This document shows, piece after piece, positions 6,975-16,760 of a stretch of DNA of 25,934 bases. The position numbers and the translations under genes are program-made. The notes under the pieces are model-generated. The model made no database searches. It was not told where the DNA came from and saw nothing but the letters and a program-made list of their open reading frames with translations. The number at the start of each line of letters is the position of its first letter. The stretch's first letter is position 1. This stretch comes from Barthelona sp. PAP020 (lineage: Eukaryota; Metamonada: BaSk clade), in NCBI GenBank assembly GCA_040182905.1, contig JARQWU010000141.1, positions 1 to 25,934 of the forward strand. The letters are read 5' to 3'.

Positions 6975-9578
6975 ATGACTGATGGAGAAACGTTTTGGTT
7001 CAAACAATTTATCGATGATTGTCAAATTTTGAAGGAGAAAGATACTCAAATTAACATTGAATTACCATTTTTTAAGTTTAATGACAAGAATAAAAAGATC
7101 AAAAATACATATAATGCATTTAAAAAGCTAATTTTACACAAATATTCCTTATTTTTTAGTGTTATTTTTTTCTTTCTCAGTTTCTTTTCAATATTTTCAA
7201 ATTTTGACCATATATTTTTATTAATAATCACTCTTACTGTATTAATCACATGTATTATTACACGTAAATACTTTGTATCTCCAATATATTCTTATATCTT
7301 ATTTGGCTCAATGATTTCATTTTTGTTGTTTATTTATTTTAATTTTTCCAATATGAAAATGTTTTATTTGAGTTTATTTAGTTTTAATATGCTTATGTTC
7401 TACATACCTCTTTCAACACCATTTACATTGATTCCTTTTGTGTTGCTTATAGTTATTTCAGCTTTTATGGCTAATTTTGAAATTGATTTGATAATTATAT
7501 TTGTTTTCAACTTTCTTTCTTTCTTTTATTATGGAGCATTTCATTTTCGTTCATTATACGTATTTGCAAATGAAGTAGCTTTACGTAGAAACATCGTGGA
7601 CACTACATATCAATCGTTGAATGTTTTGAAGCAAAGAGTTTCTTCAGATGATTTCGGTGTTGATGTGGAGTATCATTCAAATGTCATACTCTTGTTATTT
7701 TACGTTAAGCCTACGGTTGCTCACCCTTTTTATTACTCAAAATTGGTCAATCTTATTTTAAACCTCGCAACTGAGACTTTTGTTCATCCAATTCATTTTG
7801 GGAATTTGAAATTTGCTTGCTATGTAAGCGCAGATTTACTTGATGCCGAAAAGAGAGCTATTTATTCATTATTTATGATATTCAGAGATGTCTTCAAGTT
7901 AGATCTAGAAATCACGGCCACAGTAGTTTCTGGGGAATTGACAACAATACATTATGGTGGTGGAAACATACACATCTTTGGAAATTCGGTTGAAGATGCA
8001 TTAGCAAATGTGTATCTGCTCAATAACCTACCCGATGTAAACATTGCCATTCCCACAGAAATGTTAAAAGCCGCTGATTTGGACATGTTGTTGACCTTTC
8101 AATCGGCTTCATCACCACCCAATCTTTGCTTATTGCCGAAAACCCCATCAATTTTCACGTTAGTGTTGATGAGTCGGAGTCAATTCACACAACTTGAACC
8201 TTCTCCGTTGATTATGGGGTATTTGGAGCGTTTGGTATTTGAATCTCCTTTAACTAAAGCTCATCATAATAAACCTAGCGTTGAATCAAGTGTTAAAACT
8301 TGGTTATTGCCAATAAACACCGCTGAATACAATTTTCCGAATGTTTTTAAAAAGTTTGAAAGTGTTGGCAAGCTCAATGTGTTTTTGGGAATTGGAGTTC
8401 TTGGAAGTATATTTTATTTATCAATGCTGATTGAAACTTCACTTGTTTTTTCCAGTATTGACAATATTGATGCAGTTATTTTTTTCAATTTGTTTGCTTT
8501 TTTCCTCAACTTTATATTTTTAGTTGTTTTGCTTATTGTTTACAATAAATTAATATATATTCAACCCTATTTGGTTATGATTAACAGAATTCTAATGTTC
8601 ATGTTATCCATTTTAAATATTTTTTGGTTAAAAACACCAAATTTCTCTTTTATTCCCATCATATACTATCTTCAATTTGTTTTGAAGTGTAATATGGATA
8701 TTTTTTTGACTTTTTTTTATTTTATTTTTTGCCTGCTTTTTTTGCCTGCTTCAAAAAAATTATTTTTTACAGATTTCTTTTTAGAAACAATTGTAACCAT
8801 ATTATTCATACTTTTAAAATATTTTATGGATGAACAGCTTGAAAACACAAAAAAACATATCACTGCCACAAACAGTGAAATTTATGACAATAAAATTGCT
8901 GCAAAGAATATTCTCATGCAACACTTTTCAGAATGTACTGCTCAAGCAATGTTTGAATTGGAAAGTTTCTCTCAAAATCAAGATTGTATCTCCAGAATGG
9001 TCGGAATTGTCATCAATGTGAGTTTGTATTCTAAGAGTCAATTGACTTCATTTGACCTTGAATCAATGCCATACATATTGAGTAGCTTAAATGAGCTACT
9101 ACAGCAAACATGTGAAGTCAAGCCCACACCCACGATGAATGGCTTTTTGCTGACCATTCAAACTTATTCTTGGGAGACTTTTGTTCCTGGACAAAGTGAT
9201 CAAGATCAAGTCACGTTTTTGGAGAATATGTATACGGTTCACAGTGTTTGTGGTGAAACTATCAATCGTTTAATGCCTGCTCTAAGAAGATGGCAATCTC
9301 AACATCCATATTTCTTTGTTTGTGCTGCTTTTGACCGTGATTGGATAACTTCTTGTATATATCATAATGGGTTGGGAGGATTGATGAGTTCTTTATGTGG
9401 TGAAGCCGTTGACAATGTGATGCAATTGTCCATGGGTGTCAGTACCATAACTGAAGACCCTGTGACCGTTGTGATTAGTGAAAATTTACACGAAAGTATG
9501 GTCAGTTATGCATCTTCTATTCCTCCTTTTGAATTGATACATCTTCCCTTTGAAACAAATGCATATATAACGGTGTAA
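6975..9578 (+). CDS. Transmembrane adenylyl-cyclase-like protein with two degenerate cyclase domains
   Basis: An 867-aa membrane protein with the two-module layout of animal-type membrane adenylyl cyclases. Hydrophobic segments occupy about 58-195, the first cyclase homology domain about 235-365, a second membrane block about 466-617, and the second cyclase homology domain about 673-845. The first domain keeps the late signature FGNSVEDALANVY followed by IAIPTEML, which matches the C1 pattern around DVWSNDVTLAN. The second begins VGIVINVS, like the C2 start VGVIFAS. The catalytic residues look lost: the first metal Asp region reads LLLFYVKP, the second metal Asp is Asn (FGNL), and the C2 Asn/Arg pair of the NVASR motif is not kept (EAVDNVMQL). 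Active cyclases make cAMP at the plasma membrane; this one is probably a pseudo-enzyme or regulatory partner. The start ATG is the first in frame. Confidence 0.72.
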   Translation: MTDGETFWFKQFIDDCQILKEKDTQINIELPFFKFNDKNKKIKNTYNAFKKLILHKYSLFFSVIFFFLSFFSIFSNFDHIFLLIITLTVLITCIITRKYFVSPIYSYILFGSMISFLLFIYFNFSNMKMFYLSLFSFNMLMFYIPLSTPFTLIPFVLLIVISAFMANFEIDLIIIFVFNFLSFFYYGAFHFRSLYVFANEVALRRNIVDTTYQSLNVLKQRVSSDDFGVDVEYHSNVILLLFYVKPTVAHPFYYSKLVNLILNLATETFVHPIHFGNLKFACYVSADLLDAEKRAIYSLFMIFRDVFKLDLEITATVVSGELTTIHYGGGNIHIFGNSVEDALANVYLLNNLPDVNIAIPTEMLKAADLDMLLTFQSASSPPNLCLLPKTPSIFTLVLMSRSQFTQLEPSPLIMGYLERLVFESPLTKAHHNKPSVESSVKTWLLPINTAEYNFPNVFKKFESVGKLNVFLGIGVLGSIFYLSMLIETSLVFSSIDNIDAVIFFNLFAFFLNFIFLVVLLIVYNKLIYIQPYLVMINRILMFMLSILNIFWLKTPNFSFIPIIYYLQFVLKCNMDIFLTFFYFIFCLLFLPASKKLFFTDFFLETIVTILFILLKYFMDEQLENTKKHITATNSEIYDNKIAAKNILMQHFSECTAQAMFELESFSQNQDCISRMVGIVINVSLYSKSQLTSFDLESMPYILSSLNELLQQTCEVKPTPTMNGFLLTIQTYSWETFVPGQSDQDQVTFLENMYTVHSVCGETINRLMPALRRWQSQHPYFFVCAAFDRDWITSCIYHNGLGGLMSSLCGEAVDNVMQLSMGVSTITEDPVTVVISENLHESMVSYASSIPPFELIHLPFETNAYITV

Positions 9579-9930
9579 TATGATAAGGATATTCATTTGT
9601 AAATTAATCCCTTTTTTTTAAAAAAACGTGAAGAAAATGTCAAGTTCAATGTTTGAGTTTCCATAATAATTTTTTTTCATCTCTCTGTCTGTCTCTTTTC
9701 TTATCCCTCTTCAAAATCTCATTGAATTGGTATAAAATTAAATTAAATAAATATTGAAAAAATCACACATTGCAAAAGAGAAACTTTACTACTGGTTAAA
9801 TAGCTCATCAAAGTGAAAAAAAAAAAACATGTTTCTTTATAAAAATAACTTCACAATCAAATTTTAGTTCAAAAAAAATACAGTTAATTTACCCTTCTAT
9901 TGACAAATCCATAAATGTTACAAGCTACAT
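9579..9930. other. Convergent intergenic spacer
   Basis: These 352 bp lie between the stops of the cyclase-like gene (+) and Snf7 (-). They are AT-rich with homopolymer runs and a short CT-rich stretch (ctctctgtctgtctctt) near 9680-9696. No gene or RNA was recognised. Confidence 0.5.
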
Positions 9931-10584
9931 CTACATCATAGCAAGTAAATCATTTGCTTTAGACTTTGTAGAAACATTTTTGGTAGGTTGAGTTTCAATT
10001 GGCTCCAAATCAATACCAGTTGTAGGAACATCAAAGGTTTCATTGTTTAACAACAATGTAGCTTCTTGAGCTTCTAATTGATCCAATTCATCCAACAATT
10101 CGTCTTCATCCATTACTCCCATACCAGACAAATCTTCATTCAAAACTTCTTCCATTTCTTCTTGTTGATCTAACATCTCTTGCATCTCTTCTTGAACTCT
10201 AATAACTTCGTCCACATTAACTTGAGCTGCAGTTTGTTTTTGGAAGGCATTAAACTGCTTCATAACTCCAATATAGTCATTGTTGATGTTAGCATCTTGT
10301 AGTTTAGCCTTCATGAAGGTCAGATTTTGTAACTTTGAATTTAAACCAGTCATTGTTTTTTGTTTCAATTTCATCATGTGTAAATGGGTTTTGGCTCCAA
10401 CCATATCGCCTCTCTTTTTGCATGCCAAAGCTTGTCTACGTTCATTTTCAATTGCAGCTTGAGTAATTTCAATATGTTCAGACATTTTTCCAACTTGTTC
10501 TGCAACAGAAGAATGAACTTCTTCTGCAGAAATAGTTTGTACTTTCTGTCTAACAGGTTTGCTTTTTCCAAATCCAAAAACCAT
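9931..10584 (-). CDS. SNF7: ESCRT-III subunit Snf7/CHMP4
   Basis: A 217-aa protein of the usual CHMP4 length. Snf7 polymers remodel and cut membranes during multivesicular body formation, cytokinesis and membrane repair. The start MVFGFGKSKP matches the family N-terminus (short hydrophobic anchor plus basic residues). Long helices follow (EITQAAIENERRQALACKKR, then KLKQKTMTGLNSKLQNL), and the second half is strongly acidic (EEMQEMLDQQEEMEEVLNEDL), giving the family's basic-to-acidic charge split. The C-terminus NDLLAMM may be a short helix for Vps4 or Bro1 binding. An upstream in-frame ATG at 10647 would add 21 Lys-rich residues from A-rich leader sequence. The ATG at 10584 is preferred because it matches the family and has a T9 tract ending 3 nt upstream. 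Confidence 0.92.
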   Translation of the reverse strand: MVFGFGKSKPVRQKVQTISAEEVHSSVAEQVGKMSEHIEITQAAIENERRQALACKKRGDMVGAKTHLHMMKLKQKTMTGLNSKLQNLTFMKAKLQDANINNDYIGVMKQFNAFQKQTAAQVNVDEVIRVQEEMQEMLDQQEEMEEVLNEDLSGMGVMDEDELLDELDQLEAQEATLLLNNETFDVPTTGIDLEPIETQPTKNVSTKSKANDLLAMM

Positions 10585-10870
10585 TCTAAAAAAAAAGGTT
10601 GTTAATTTTATCCTCTCCTTTTTTTTTTGTGTTTCCCAGCGATTCATTAATTCCTTCTTTTATTCATATTTTTTATCAATGTAAACCTTCTTTTTACCAT
10701 TGTTCTTTAATTTTTAGCTCCCATTCTATTTTTTTAAAAAAACCTTAATTGGTTTTTTATCTATTTATAACGGAAATAAAACTTTTTTGAAATGATTTTT
10801 AATGATATACCAAAAAAATGTTGAGATTAAATTGAGGGAATCAAAAAAATATTTTGTTTGTTTTGTTATC

Positions 10871-13800
10871 ATGAGTATATTCAGTTGCAAAAGTCAATAT
10901 GTTACTCAAATAACACCATTTATTATTGGGGATATGCCTCAGGCGATTTTAGTTGGATTGTCCAGTTTTGAGTTGGTTAATTTTTCCAACAATTCTGTGA
11001 GATCTTTGGCCAGATATGAGTTAAATTCTGTAATATTGTCTGTTGTTTCAATACCTTTGCCCCAAAGATTTTCTGATGCAATTATTATTTTATGCGAGTC
11101 ATTAGAGTTATTTGTCTTTATTTATGAAAATAAACAATTTATAAAATTACATTCGATTGTGTTAAGTGCACCAAATGAAGAATATTATTTGGCTGGATCT
11201 ATAATGCCTTTAGGCTTTAATTTAAGTTCTGGCTTTAGTTTTGCAACTGTTATTGTACAAAGTACTGTATTTTGGATTGAATTCAATGAATCTGTTTTTC
11301 GTTCTGTTGAAATTGGTGATATTTCTAGTGTTGTCTCAGGATATGATGCACGAAGAGTAAGAAGATACATATTGCCAAGTTCACCATTGCTTTTATCTGG
11401 AAGTGATTATATGATACCAGTACAATGTGTTTTTGACAAATATGTTTCGTTAATATCTTTTGTTGTCAGTCGTCCTTTTAATTTTAACATTAGTACCTGT
11501 GTGTTACGTCCTGGTTTGTTCTCTATGGGACCTTTTGATTCAAGAATTTACGTGATGTCTCTTGAAAATCATTTTCTAATTATTTCCCATCAAGGATGCG
11601 TCACAATACTCAATTCTACCAGTACATCGCCTTGTGAACTACATAATTTGCCAATTCAAGCTGGATGTACACTTTTGAGCAGTAATCATCTGTATTTTAA
11701 TGTGGTTGTAAGTCTCAACGATGTTCGAGATGTTTTGGCGTTGATTAAAATACAAAAATCTAATGGGAAACTGACATCTATCACAAAATTTGAAAAAGTT
11801 CCAGTTTTCAATGATATAGTCCCTGTTTCTACCAATCTATGTGTAGGATTAAGCAAAGCTGGAACAGCACTTTTAATCGCTGTGGAAGGAAACAATTGTA
11901 AGGTAGTTAATTGGCACGCTTTCACTTCAAGTCATCTTTTAAAGTCGGTATGCATTGTACATTGGCCAAATAGTCGTCAATTACCTCCAATTGTGGTTGG
12001 AAGTTTGAAACATGGTCGAGGCGCTCATTTTGGTCCGCCTAGCATTGGTGTCACTCATATGTTACATTATAAGAGCAATGGTATGGTTCCTCTTAATGTT
12101 TTCAATTGCAAGGACTCCAATTCGATATACCTTGTTACTCCTGAGCGTTCGGTAAAGATTGAACTGAATCCTAAAAATTTGAAGGAAATGGAAGTCATAG
12201 CTTTGCTTCAAGAGCAATTATTCGTGAACGACGAGTCTTTTTTTATCACATCTAAACGTATAGAAATCAATGGAGAAAGACTACCAGAGATTGACTCAAT
12301 TCGCACAGCTTCAATGCACAAGGATATTGCCGCGATAGTTGTTGACAATACAATTAAAGTATTTCAAAGCAACAAACTGCTTTTTTGTGAGATCACACTG
12401 GATTTCAAACCAGATATTGTTTTCTGGATCGAAATGGGTTGGCAAAGATGCCTTGTTGTTCAATCACATCTAGACAGACAAACTAGAATATTTGGATTGC
12501 AGCAAGGCTTCTATCGTGCATTGGATGATGAAGAGATGGGGGATTTAAAAAATCTGTTTCAAGTTTACACTTCATGTACTCGTGTTACTGACAATAGAGT
12601 TGCTTACACTGCGGTTGGAGGATTAAATGGGGAATTCGCTGTTTTTGTCAATACAACTAAGATTTTTGAAACACAAATGGGCATAACTGAGGGTATTGTT
12701 ACCGTTCGTCCTTGTTTATGGATCAGGGAATCTAATGAATCAATCCCTTTATTCATCATTTGTTGTGCTTCAGGCATTTTTCTCGCTTCTGCTCATATCA
12801 ACAATTTCATTTTTGTTTCCTTTCTTTCTACCGGATATTATGATTGGTTTGATGCTTTACCGTTGAAAGACTGCAAATTATTGTTGTGTAGGGAAGATGG
12901 TATTTACGATGCTCTTGTTCATCTTGATCAAGGAAGTATTTTGGATCTTTCATCAACACAGACTATTGTTGATTCTCCTCCTGATCTAATCAGTTCCATG
13001 CCACATTTGGATACTGTTGTTACCGTTTCACAAAATCCTGGACAAAAATCTGTTCATTTATCTATGCTTCGTTTCAGAGGAGCGGCTTTGACTATCGAAG
13101 ACTCAATTAGTGTAGCAGTTGAAGGACCTGTGCATGATATGTTTTCAGTTGAAGCTGATCCTACCCCTCAAATTAGTGGACCCAGTCCTGTTTGTTTTAT
13201 TGGACTTGTTTCTTCTATTTTGAACTTCAATCGGATTGACCTTCAAACATTCATGCATGATGTGTCGTTAAGACCCTTAACACAACAATCAGTCTTAACA
13301 ATATTCCAAGTATATGTTGATGAGGATAGTCATTTCCGTTTTGCTGGTGTTACCCCACATATGTTACCTGCTGCTGTCACAGTAACAGGTGTTCATGGAT
13401 TAGGCTTTGTTGTTACTGATTCAGATGCTCTATGCATAAAATTATTAATCCCAAAAGGATTACCAGCTAAAGTTTTTTGTGCAGGACTTGTTCGTTTACC
13501 TGCAACCGCGAGAGTTGAATATCTGTTCGCTACACCTTTATTAGATGATACTGGGAAAGGAAGGTATTTTTATGTTTTATCTGTGTCAAGAGGTTTTATT
13601 ACTCTTTGTAGATTTAGAGAAATGGTTACACATACTGGTAGTGTATTTGTCGGGAAAATTTTGGCTCACGACAAATGGAAGCACAAAAAAATAACATCAC
13701 ATTATTCACTTTCTAGTGGTAAATTTTTGTTGGCTCTAAACAATGGAAAAATGCTACTTGTTGATGCTTCAAAGGAGAAACATCAGATTCAGCTACCTTC

Positions 13801-14062
13801 ACAGGGAATGGACGCTGTTGATGTTACTCCCATCTCACATAGAAGACAAACACCTCCACCTTTTCTTGATACACCGATGGAAACTACTTTAGAGGTTTCA
13901 AAATTAACGTACAAGGTTGTGGCTAAATACACCTCACCTGTTATTGCGTTAAGATCGATACAAATGGGGAAAGACAAGGTATTATTGTGTTTGTTTGAGG
14001 ACAGTTCCACAGAAATATTAGCTCATAGATTTAAGGAAATAAACAATCATGGGTTATATTGA
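10871..14062 (+). CDS. SF3B3/DDB1/CPSF-A superfamily triple beta-propeller, probably SF3B3-like
   Basis: A 1063-aa protein made almost wholly of short beta strands, without membrane segments. SF3B3 (Rse1) is a large propeller of the U2 snRNP SF3b complex that helps select the branch point; relatives act in DNA repair (DDB1) and 3'-end cleavage (CPSF160). The best local resemblance is to SF3B3: the order LALIKI, then FEKVPVFNDI, a cytidine-poor propeller region, then IVHWPNSRQLPPIVVGS and a GRGAHFGPP loop, which fits the KYFDTVPV and CGRGPRSSLR region. The C-terminal half is more divergent and the protein is about 150 aa shorter than human SF3B3. The ATG at 10871 (MSIFSCKSQ) is preferred over the one at 10802, whose extra 23 residues come from A-rich leader. 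The gene diverges from Snf7 across 286 bp. Confidence 0.55.
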   Translation: MSIFSCKSQYVTQITPFIIGDMPQAILVGLSSFELVNFSNNSVRSLARYELNSVILSVVSIPLPQRFSDAIIILCESLELFVFIYENKQFIKLHSIVLSAPNEEYYLAGSIMPLGFNLSSGFSFATVIVQSTVFWIEFNESVFRSVEIGDISSVVSGYDARRVRRYILPSSPLLLSGSDYMIPVQCVFDKYVSLISFVVSRPFNFNISTCVLRPGLFSMGPFDSRIYVMSLENHFLIISHQGCVTILNSTSTSPCELHNLPIQAGCTLLSSNHLYFNVVVSLNDVRDVLALIKIQKSNGKLTSITKFEKVPVFNDIVPVSTNLCVGLSKAGTALLIAVEGNNCKVVNWHAFTSSHLLKSVCIVHWPNSRQLPPIVVGSLKHGRGAHFGPPSIGVTHMLHYKSNGMVPLNVFNCKDSNSIYLVTPERSVKIELNPKNLKEMEVIALLQEQLFVNDESFFITSKRIEINGERLPEIDSIRTASMHKDIAAIVVDNTIKVFQSNKLLFCEITLDFKPDIVFWIEMGWQRCLVVQSHLDRQTRIFGLQQGFYRALDDEEMGDLKNLFQVYTSCTRVTDNRVAYTAVGGLNGEFAVFVNTTKIFETQMGITEGIVTVRPCLWIRESNESIPLFIICCASGIFLASAHINNFIFVSFLSTGYYDWFDALPLKDCKLLLCREDGIYDALVHLDQGSILDLSSTQTIVDSPPDLISSMPHLDTVVTVSQNPGQKSVHLSMLRFRGAALTIEDSISVAVEGPVHDMFSVEADPTPQISGPSPVCFIGLVSSILNFNRIDLQTFMHDVSLRPLTQQSVLTIFQVYVDEDSHFRFAGVTPHMLPAAVTVTGVHGLGFVVTDSDALCIKLLIPKGLPAKVFCAGLVRLPATARVEYLFATPLLDDTGKGRYFYVLSVSRGFITLCRFREMVTHTGSVFVGKILAHDKWKHKKITSHYSLSSGKFLLALNNGKMLLVDASKEKHQIQLPSQGMDAVDVTPISHRRQTPPPFLDTPMETTLEVSKLTYKVVAKYTSPVIALRSIQMGKDKVLLCLFEDSSTEILAHRFKEINNHGLY

Positions 14063-14355
14063 GTTTAACTTCTTATTACACTACATATGAGGTTTGCTCT
14101 GTAAATTTACATAATTTGTGTTTATTTTTCATTAATGTCGTACTTTCCAAACATATGCTAAAGACAAAAGTTTCTGTTTTTAATTCTCTTTTTTATTAAT
14201 TGAAAATATTGCTTAAAGATAGATAGATTTTTGTGTTATTTATAATATTAAGTGCCTTGAGAGTCAGTTTTGTTCTTAAAATAATGTCTGAATCTAATAA
14301 ATTTCTTCCTTCAATTATTTTTTCTTTTCTGACTTTTTTTTCAACGAAACCAATT

Positions 14356-15126
14356 ATGAATTCAATCGAAGATAATATTTTGTTATTTCAAAGACTAAAA
14401 ACTCTAAAACGAACTGGTTGGATAAATAATCAAATCGATAATGCTGAAAGTGTGGCTGATCATTCATTTAATGTGGCTATGCTGGCGTTCACAATGCCTT
14501 TTAGCAAAAATATTAATAGAAACAAGGCTGTTTTAATGGGATTGATACATGATGTTGCTGAAAGTGTTGTTGGAGACATTACTCCTGATGATACCCGTTA
14601 TACTATCAGCGATAAATATAAAATGGAAAGTTTTGCAGTTAATTCTATCAATATTCACGATATTTCTTCACTTTGGTTTGAGTTTGAAGAGGGAAAGACT
14701 AATGAAGCTCAATTTATCAAACAATTGGACAAAATGGATATGTTACAACAATGTCTAATTTATAAACAAGCGGATCCAAATAAAAATCTCGACTCATTTT
14801 GGTCAAGTAGAAATGTTGTTGTTGATCCTTGTTTAAAACCATTTGTCGATAGATGGTTTGAAGAATATCAACTTTTATGTGATGATTACACCTTAGTTAA
14901 TGTGGAAAATTGCGATTTTTTTCTGCAAAAATTGAAATATATGGGAGACGTTTGGTTGACTCAACTGTTAAAACATGTAACCAGTAGTGAAAATGAAGAA
15001 ACAATCAATTGGGTTAAAAAGAAAATAGTTGAAAATGGAAATTTTTCCCCTGCTTTTTTGGAAACATATAATTTGACTAAATTGGAAAAAAATCAGACAA
15101 ATAACCACAACGATCAGCTGCGATAA
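14356..15126 (+). CDS. HDDC2: HD-domain phosphohydrolase, HDDC2/YfbR type
   Basis: A 256-aa HD-domain protein like human HDDC2 and bacterial YfbR, which are metal-dependent 5'-deoxynucleotidases acting on nucleoside monophosphates. The metal ligands are visible: His36 in ESVADHSFN, His65-Asp66 in GLIHDVAE, Glu69, and the late Asp in QLDKMDMLQQ. The family tail of helix one (RLKTLKRTGW) and the GDITP motif are also present. Residues after about 185 form a C-terminal extension beyond the usual ~200 aa, without recognised motifs. The ATG at 14356 (MNSIEDN) fits family N-termini. An in-frame ATG at 14284 would add 24 mostly hydrophobic residues and cannot be excluded. The spacer to the preceding gene is 293 bp. 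Confidence 0.88.
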   Translation: MNSIEDNILLFQRLKTLKRTGWINNQIDNAESVADHSFNVAMLAFTMPFSKNINRNKAVLMGLIHDVAESVVGDITPDDTRYTISDKYKMESFAVNSINIHDISSLWFEFEEGKTNEAQFIKQLDKMDMLQQCLIYKQADPNKNLDSFWSSRNVVVDPCLKPFVDRWFEEYQLLCDDYTLVNVENCDFFLQKLKYMGDVWLTQLLKHVTSSENEETINWVKKKIVENGNFSPAFLETYNLTKLEKNQTNNHNDQLR

Positions 15127-15571
15127 AGAAAAGCCTTATGCAAATCATACTTCTTTGGTTCAAAAAGTCATCAATGAAGAAAAAACAATAGAATATTGAA
15201 TAAAAATTTGATTATCTATTGAACAAATCCTTGTGCTCTGTGCCTATTTTAAAATAAAATTCTTTCATTTACAAATTTTTGAATGGCATCTTAGTATTTT
15301 GGGACAACATATCTGCAATTGTTATAGACAATCTTTGGAAAAAAATGATAATGAGACAGTTGGTAAAAAGACAAAAATACAAACACCAAAAGTCGAATTC
15401 AACTGAATCAACAATGTCAATTTACTTTGTCTTTTTACTTCGGTATCTTTTCAACATTCTTAAGAATTAACATTCAACTAAAACTGATAAAATTCTGTTG
15501 TTCATTCATTTTGTTTTTCCAAGGAACTACAAATACAGAAATCTAACTCTTTTGAAATTTGATGGCTTAGA
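15127..15571. other. Spacer between the HD gene and the WD40 pseudogene
   Basis: This AT-rich stretch of 445 bp holds one 63-codon open frame (15279-15470, +) starting MNGILVFWDN. Nothing in it matches a known family and its composition is Lys-rich, so I do not call it a gene. It could be degraded sequence from the paralogous region upstream. Confidence 0.4.
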
Positions 15572-16740
15572 CTGTGTATTGGCTCAAATTTGGCATTAAT
15601 TGAAAATGCTATTGATACTTTATCATGGATTATCGATGAACAACTGACTGACAAAACTAATGAATTATTTTCTGCTTCATACGCATCATTTTTGTATGAT
15701 TCTAAATATTCATTAAATTTTAAGTGTTTAGCTATTTTTAGAAGCAATAACGATGTGCAAATTATTTAGATAATTGCTCACTTTTTTGTAATCTAAAAAA
15801 TCATGCAAACAGTGTTATTGGGATTGCTTTTGCACAGAATGAGCAAATATTTGCTACTTGTTCTGATGATTGTTGTGTTAATATCTGTGACCTTGAAAAT
15901 AATTTGTTTTTCCACTTGTTCTAATTCTATATATTCTGGTGATTCTACTGGCATTATTAAGAAGTTGAGGTTCGAATGATTGTACGTTAATTTTGGAGGC
16001 CAATGTTCATTCAAACATTATTTGGAGTATTAACTTTGAGCTGATGGCAAAAATTTCCTAACTGTCATGATAATATTTTTAAATTGATTGATGCTGAAAA
16101 CTTCCATGTTATTCGTACATTCGATAAAAAAGAATATGTATATGAAGTGTGTTTCCATCCAACTGAAAGGATCGTTGCCGTTGGTTTTTTATCAAATAAA
16201 GTCAGTTTGATGAGTATCGATGATGGGTCACTTCTTCAATCATTTCATTTGGATGGTTGCCCAATTTCCCTTCACTTTTTCACCTCCAGCGTCCTGTTTA
16301 TCGTGTGTACTGACACCAAAATTACTTCATATAGTATGGAAAGCTTGCAACAAATTCAAAAGATCAATATTGATTGTAAAGATGATGGAGACGAGAGTTT
16401 TTCATTAGCAATATGCCCCAAAAGAAAAAAAGCAGCGATTTGTTTTGAATCTACAATTAGATTATATCCAATTGTAACTTTGTTCAATATTTCATATGAA
16501 TCTAAACTCATTGAGTTGTTAAGACACAATGGAGGTGTTATAGCTTCGGTGGTTTACCTAAAAATTGAAAATTGTAATTTTCGCAAGTTAATAAGTGCTG
16601 GTATTTGCTCAAACCAAGATGAATACAATATGATTATTGACACATATTGGGATCTTATTGATATGAACCAAAAAAATGGGAGAAACATTCATGAGTTTGG
16701 TATTGGACAAATGGGATAGTGATGATGATTCGAACATTTA
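15572..16740 (+). pseudogene. Decayed paralogue of the WD40 gene at 2788-4012
   Basis: Pieces of the same WD40 protein appear in order but in changing frames. The start is recognisable: CTGTGTATTGGCTCAAAT at 15572 corresponds to ATGTCTGTTGGGTCAAAT in the intact copy, so the start codon is now CTG. The first piece (IIDEQLTDKTNELF) stops at TAG 15767-15769. The next frame holds VIGIAFAQNEQIFATCSDD and stops at TAA 15922-15924. Then CSNSIYSG runs to TGA 15977-15979, LILEANVHSNIIW runs to TAA 16059-16061, and a 211-codon piece (from about 16054 to 16719) carries FHPTERIVAVGFLSNKVSL and the conserved tail ISAGICSNQDEYNMIIDTYW. One more shift is needed to recover the acidic end (WDSDDDS). The multiple lesions and lost ATG mark it as a pseudogene; the 3' piece could still be expressed as a fragment. 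Confidence 0.85.
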
Positions 16741-16760
16741 TCCACCTCAATTTTGGAAGA

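Noticed and set aside
10585-10600. T9-AG just before the Snf7 start as a splice acceptor of a leader intron
   Set aside because: No branch motif at the Ran-type spacing and no need for splicing to restore a frame; T tracts precede several other starts without AG.
15279-15470. 63-codon open frame starting MNGILVFWDN
   Set aside because: Lys-rich, no family resemblance, and lies between a gene and a pseudogene; more likely chance or decayed sequence.
15502-16014. Two minus-strand open frames (about 80 and 73 codons)
   Set aside because: They are antisense to recognisable WD40 pseudogene pieces on the plus strand.
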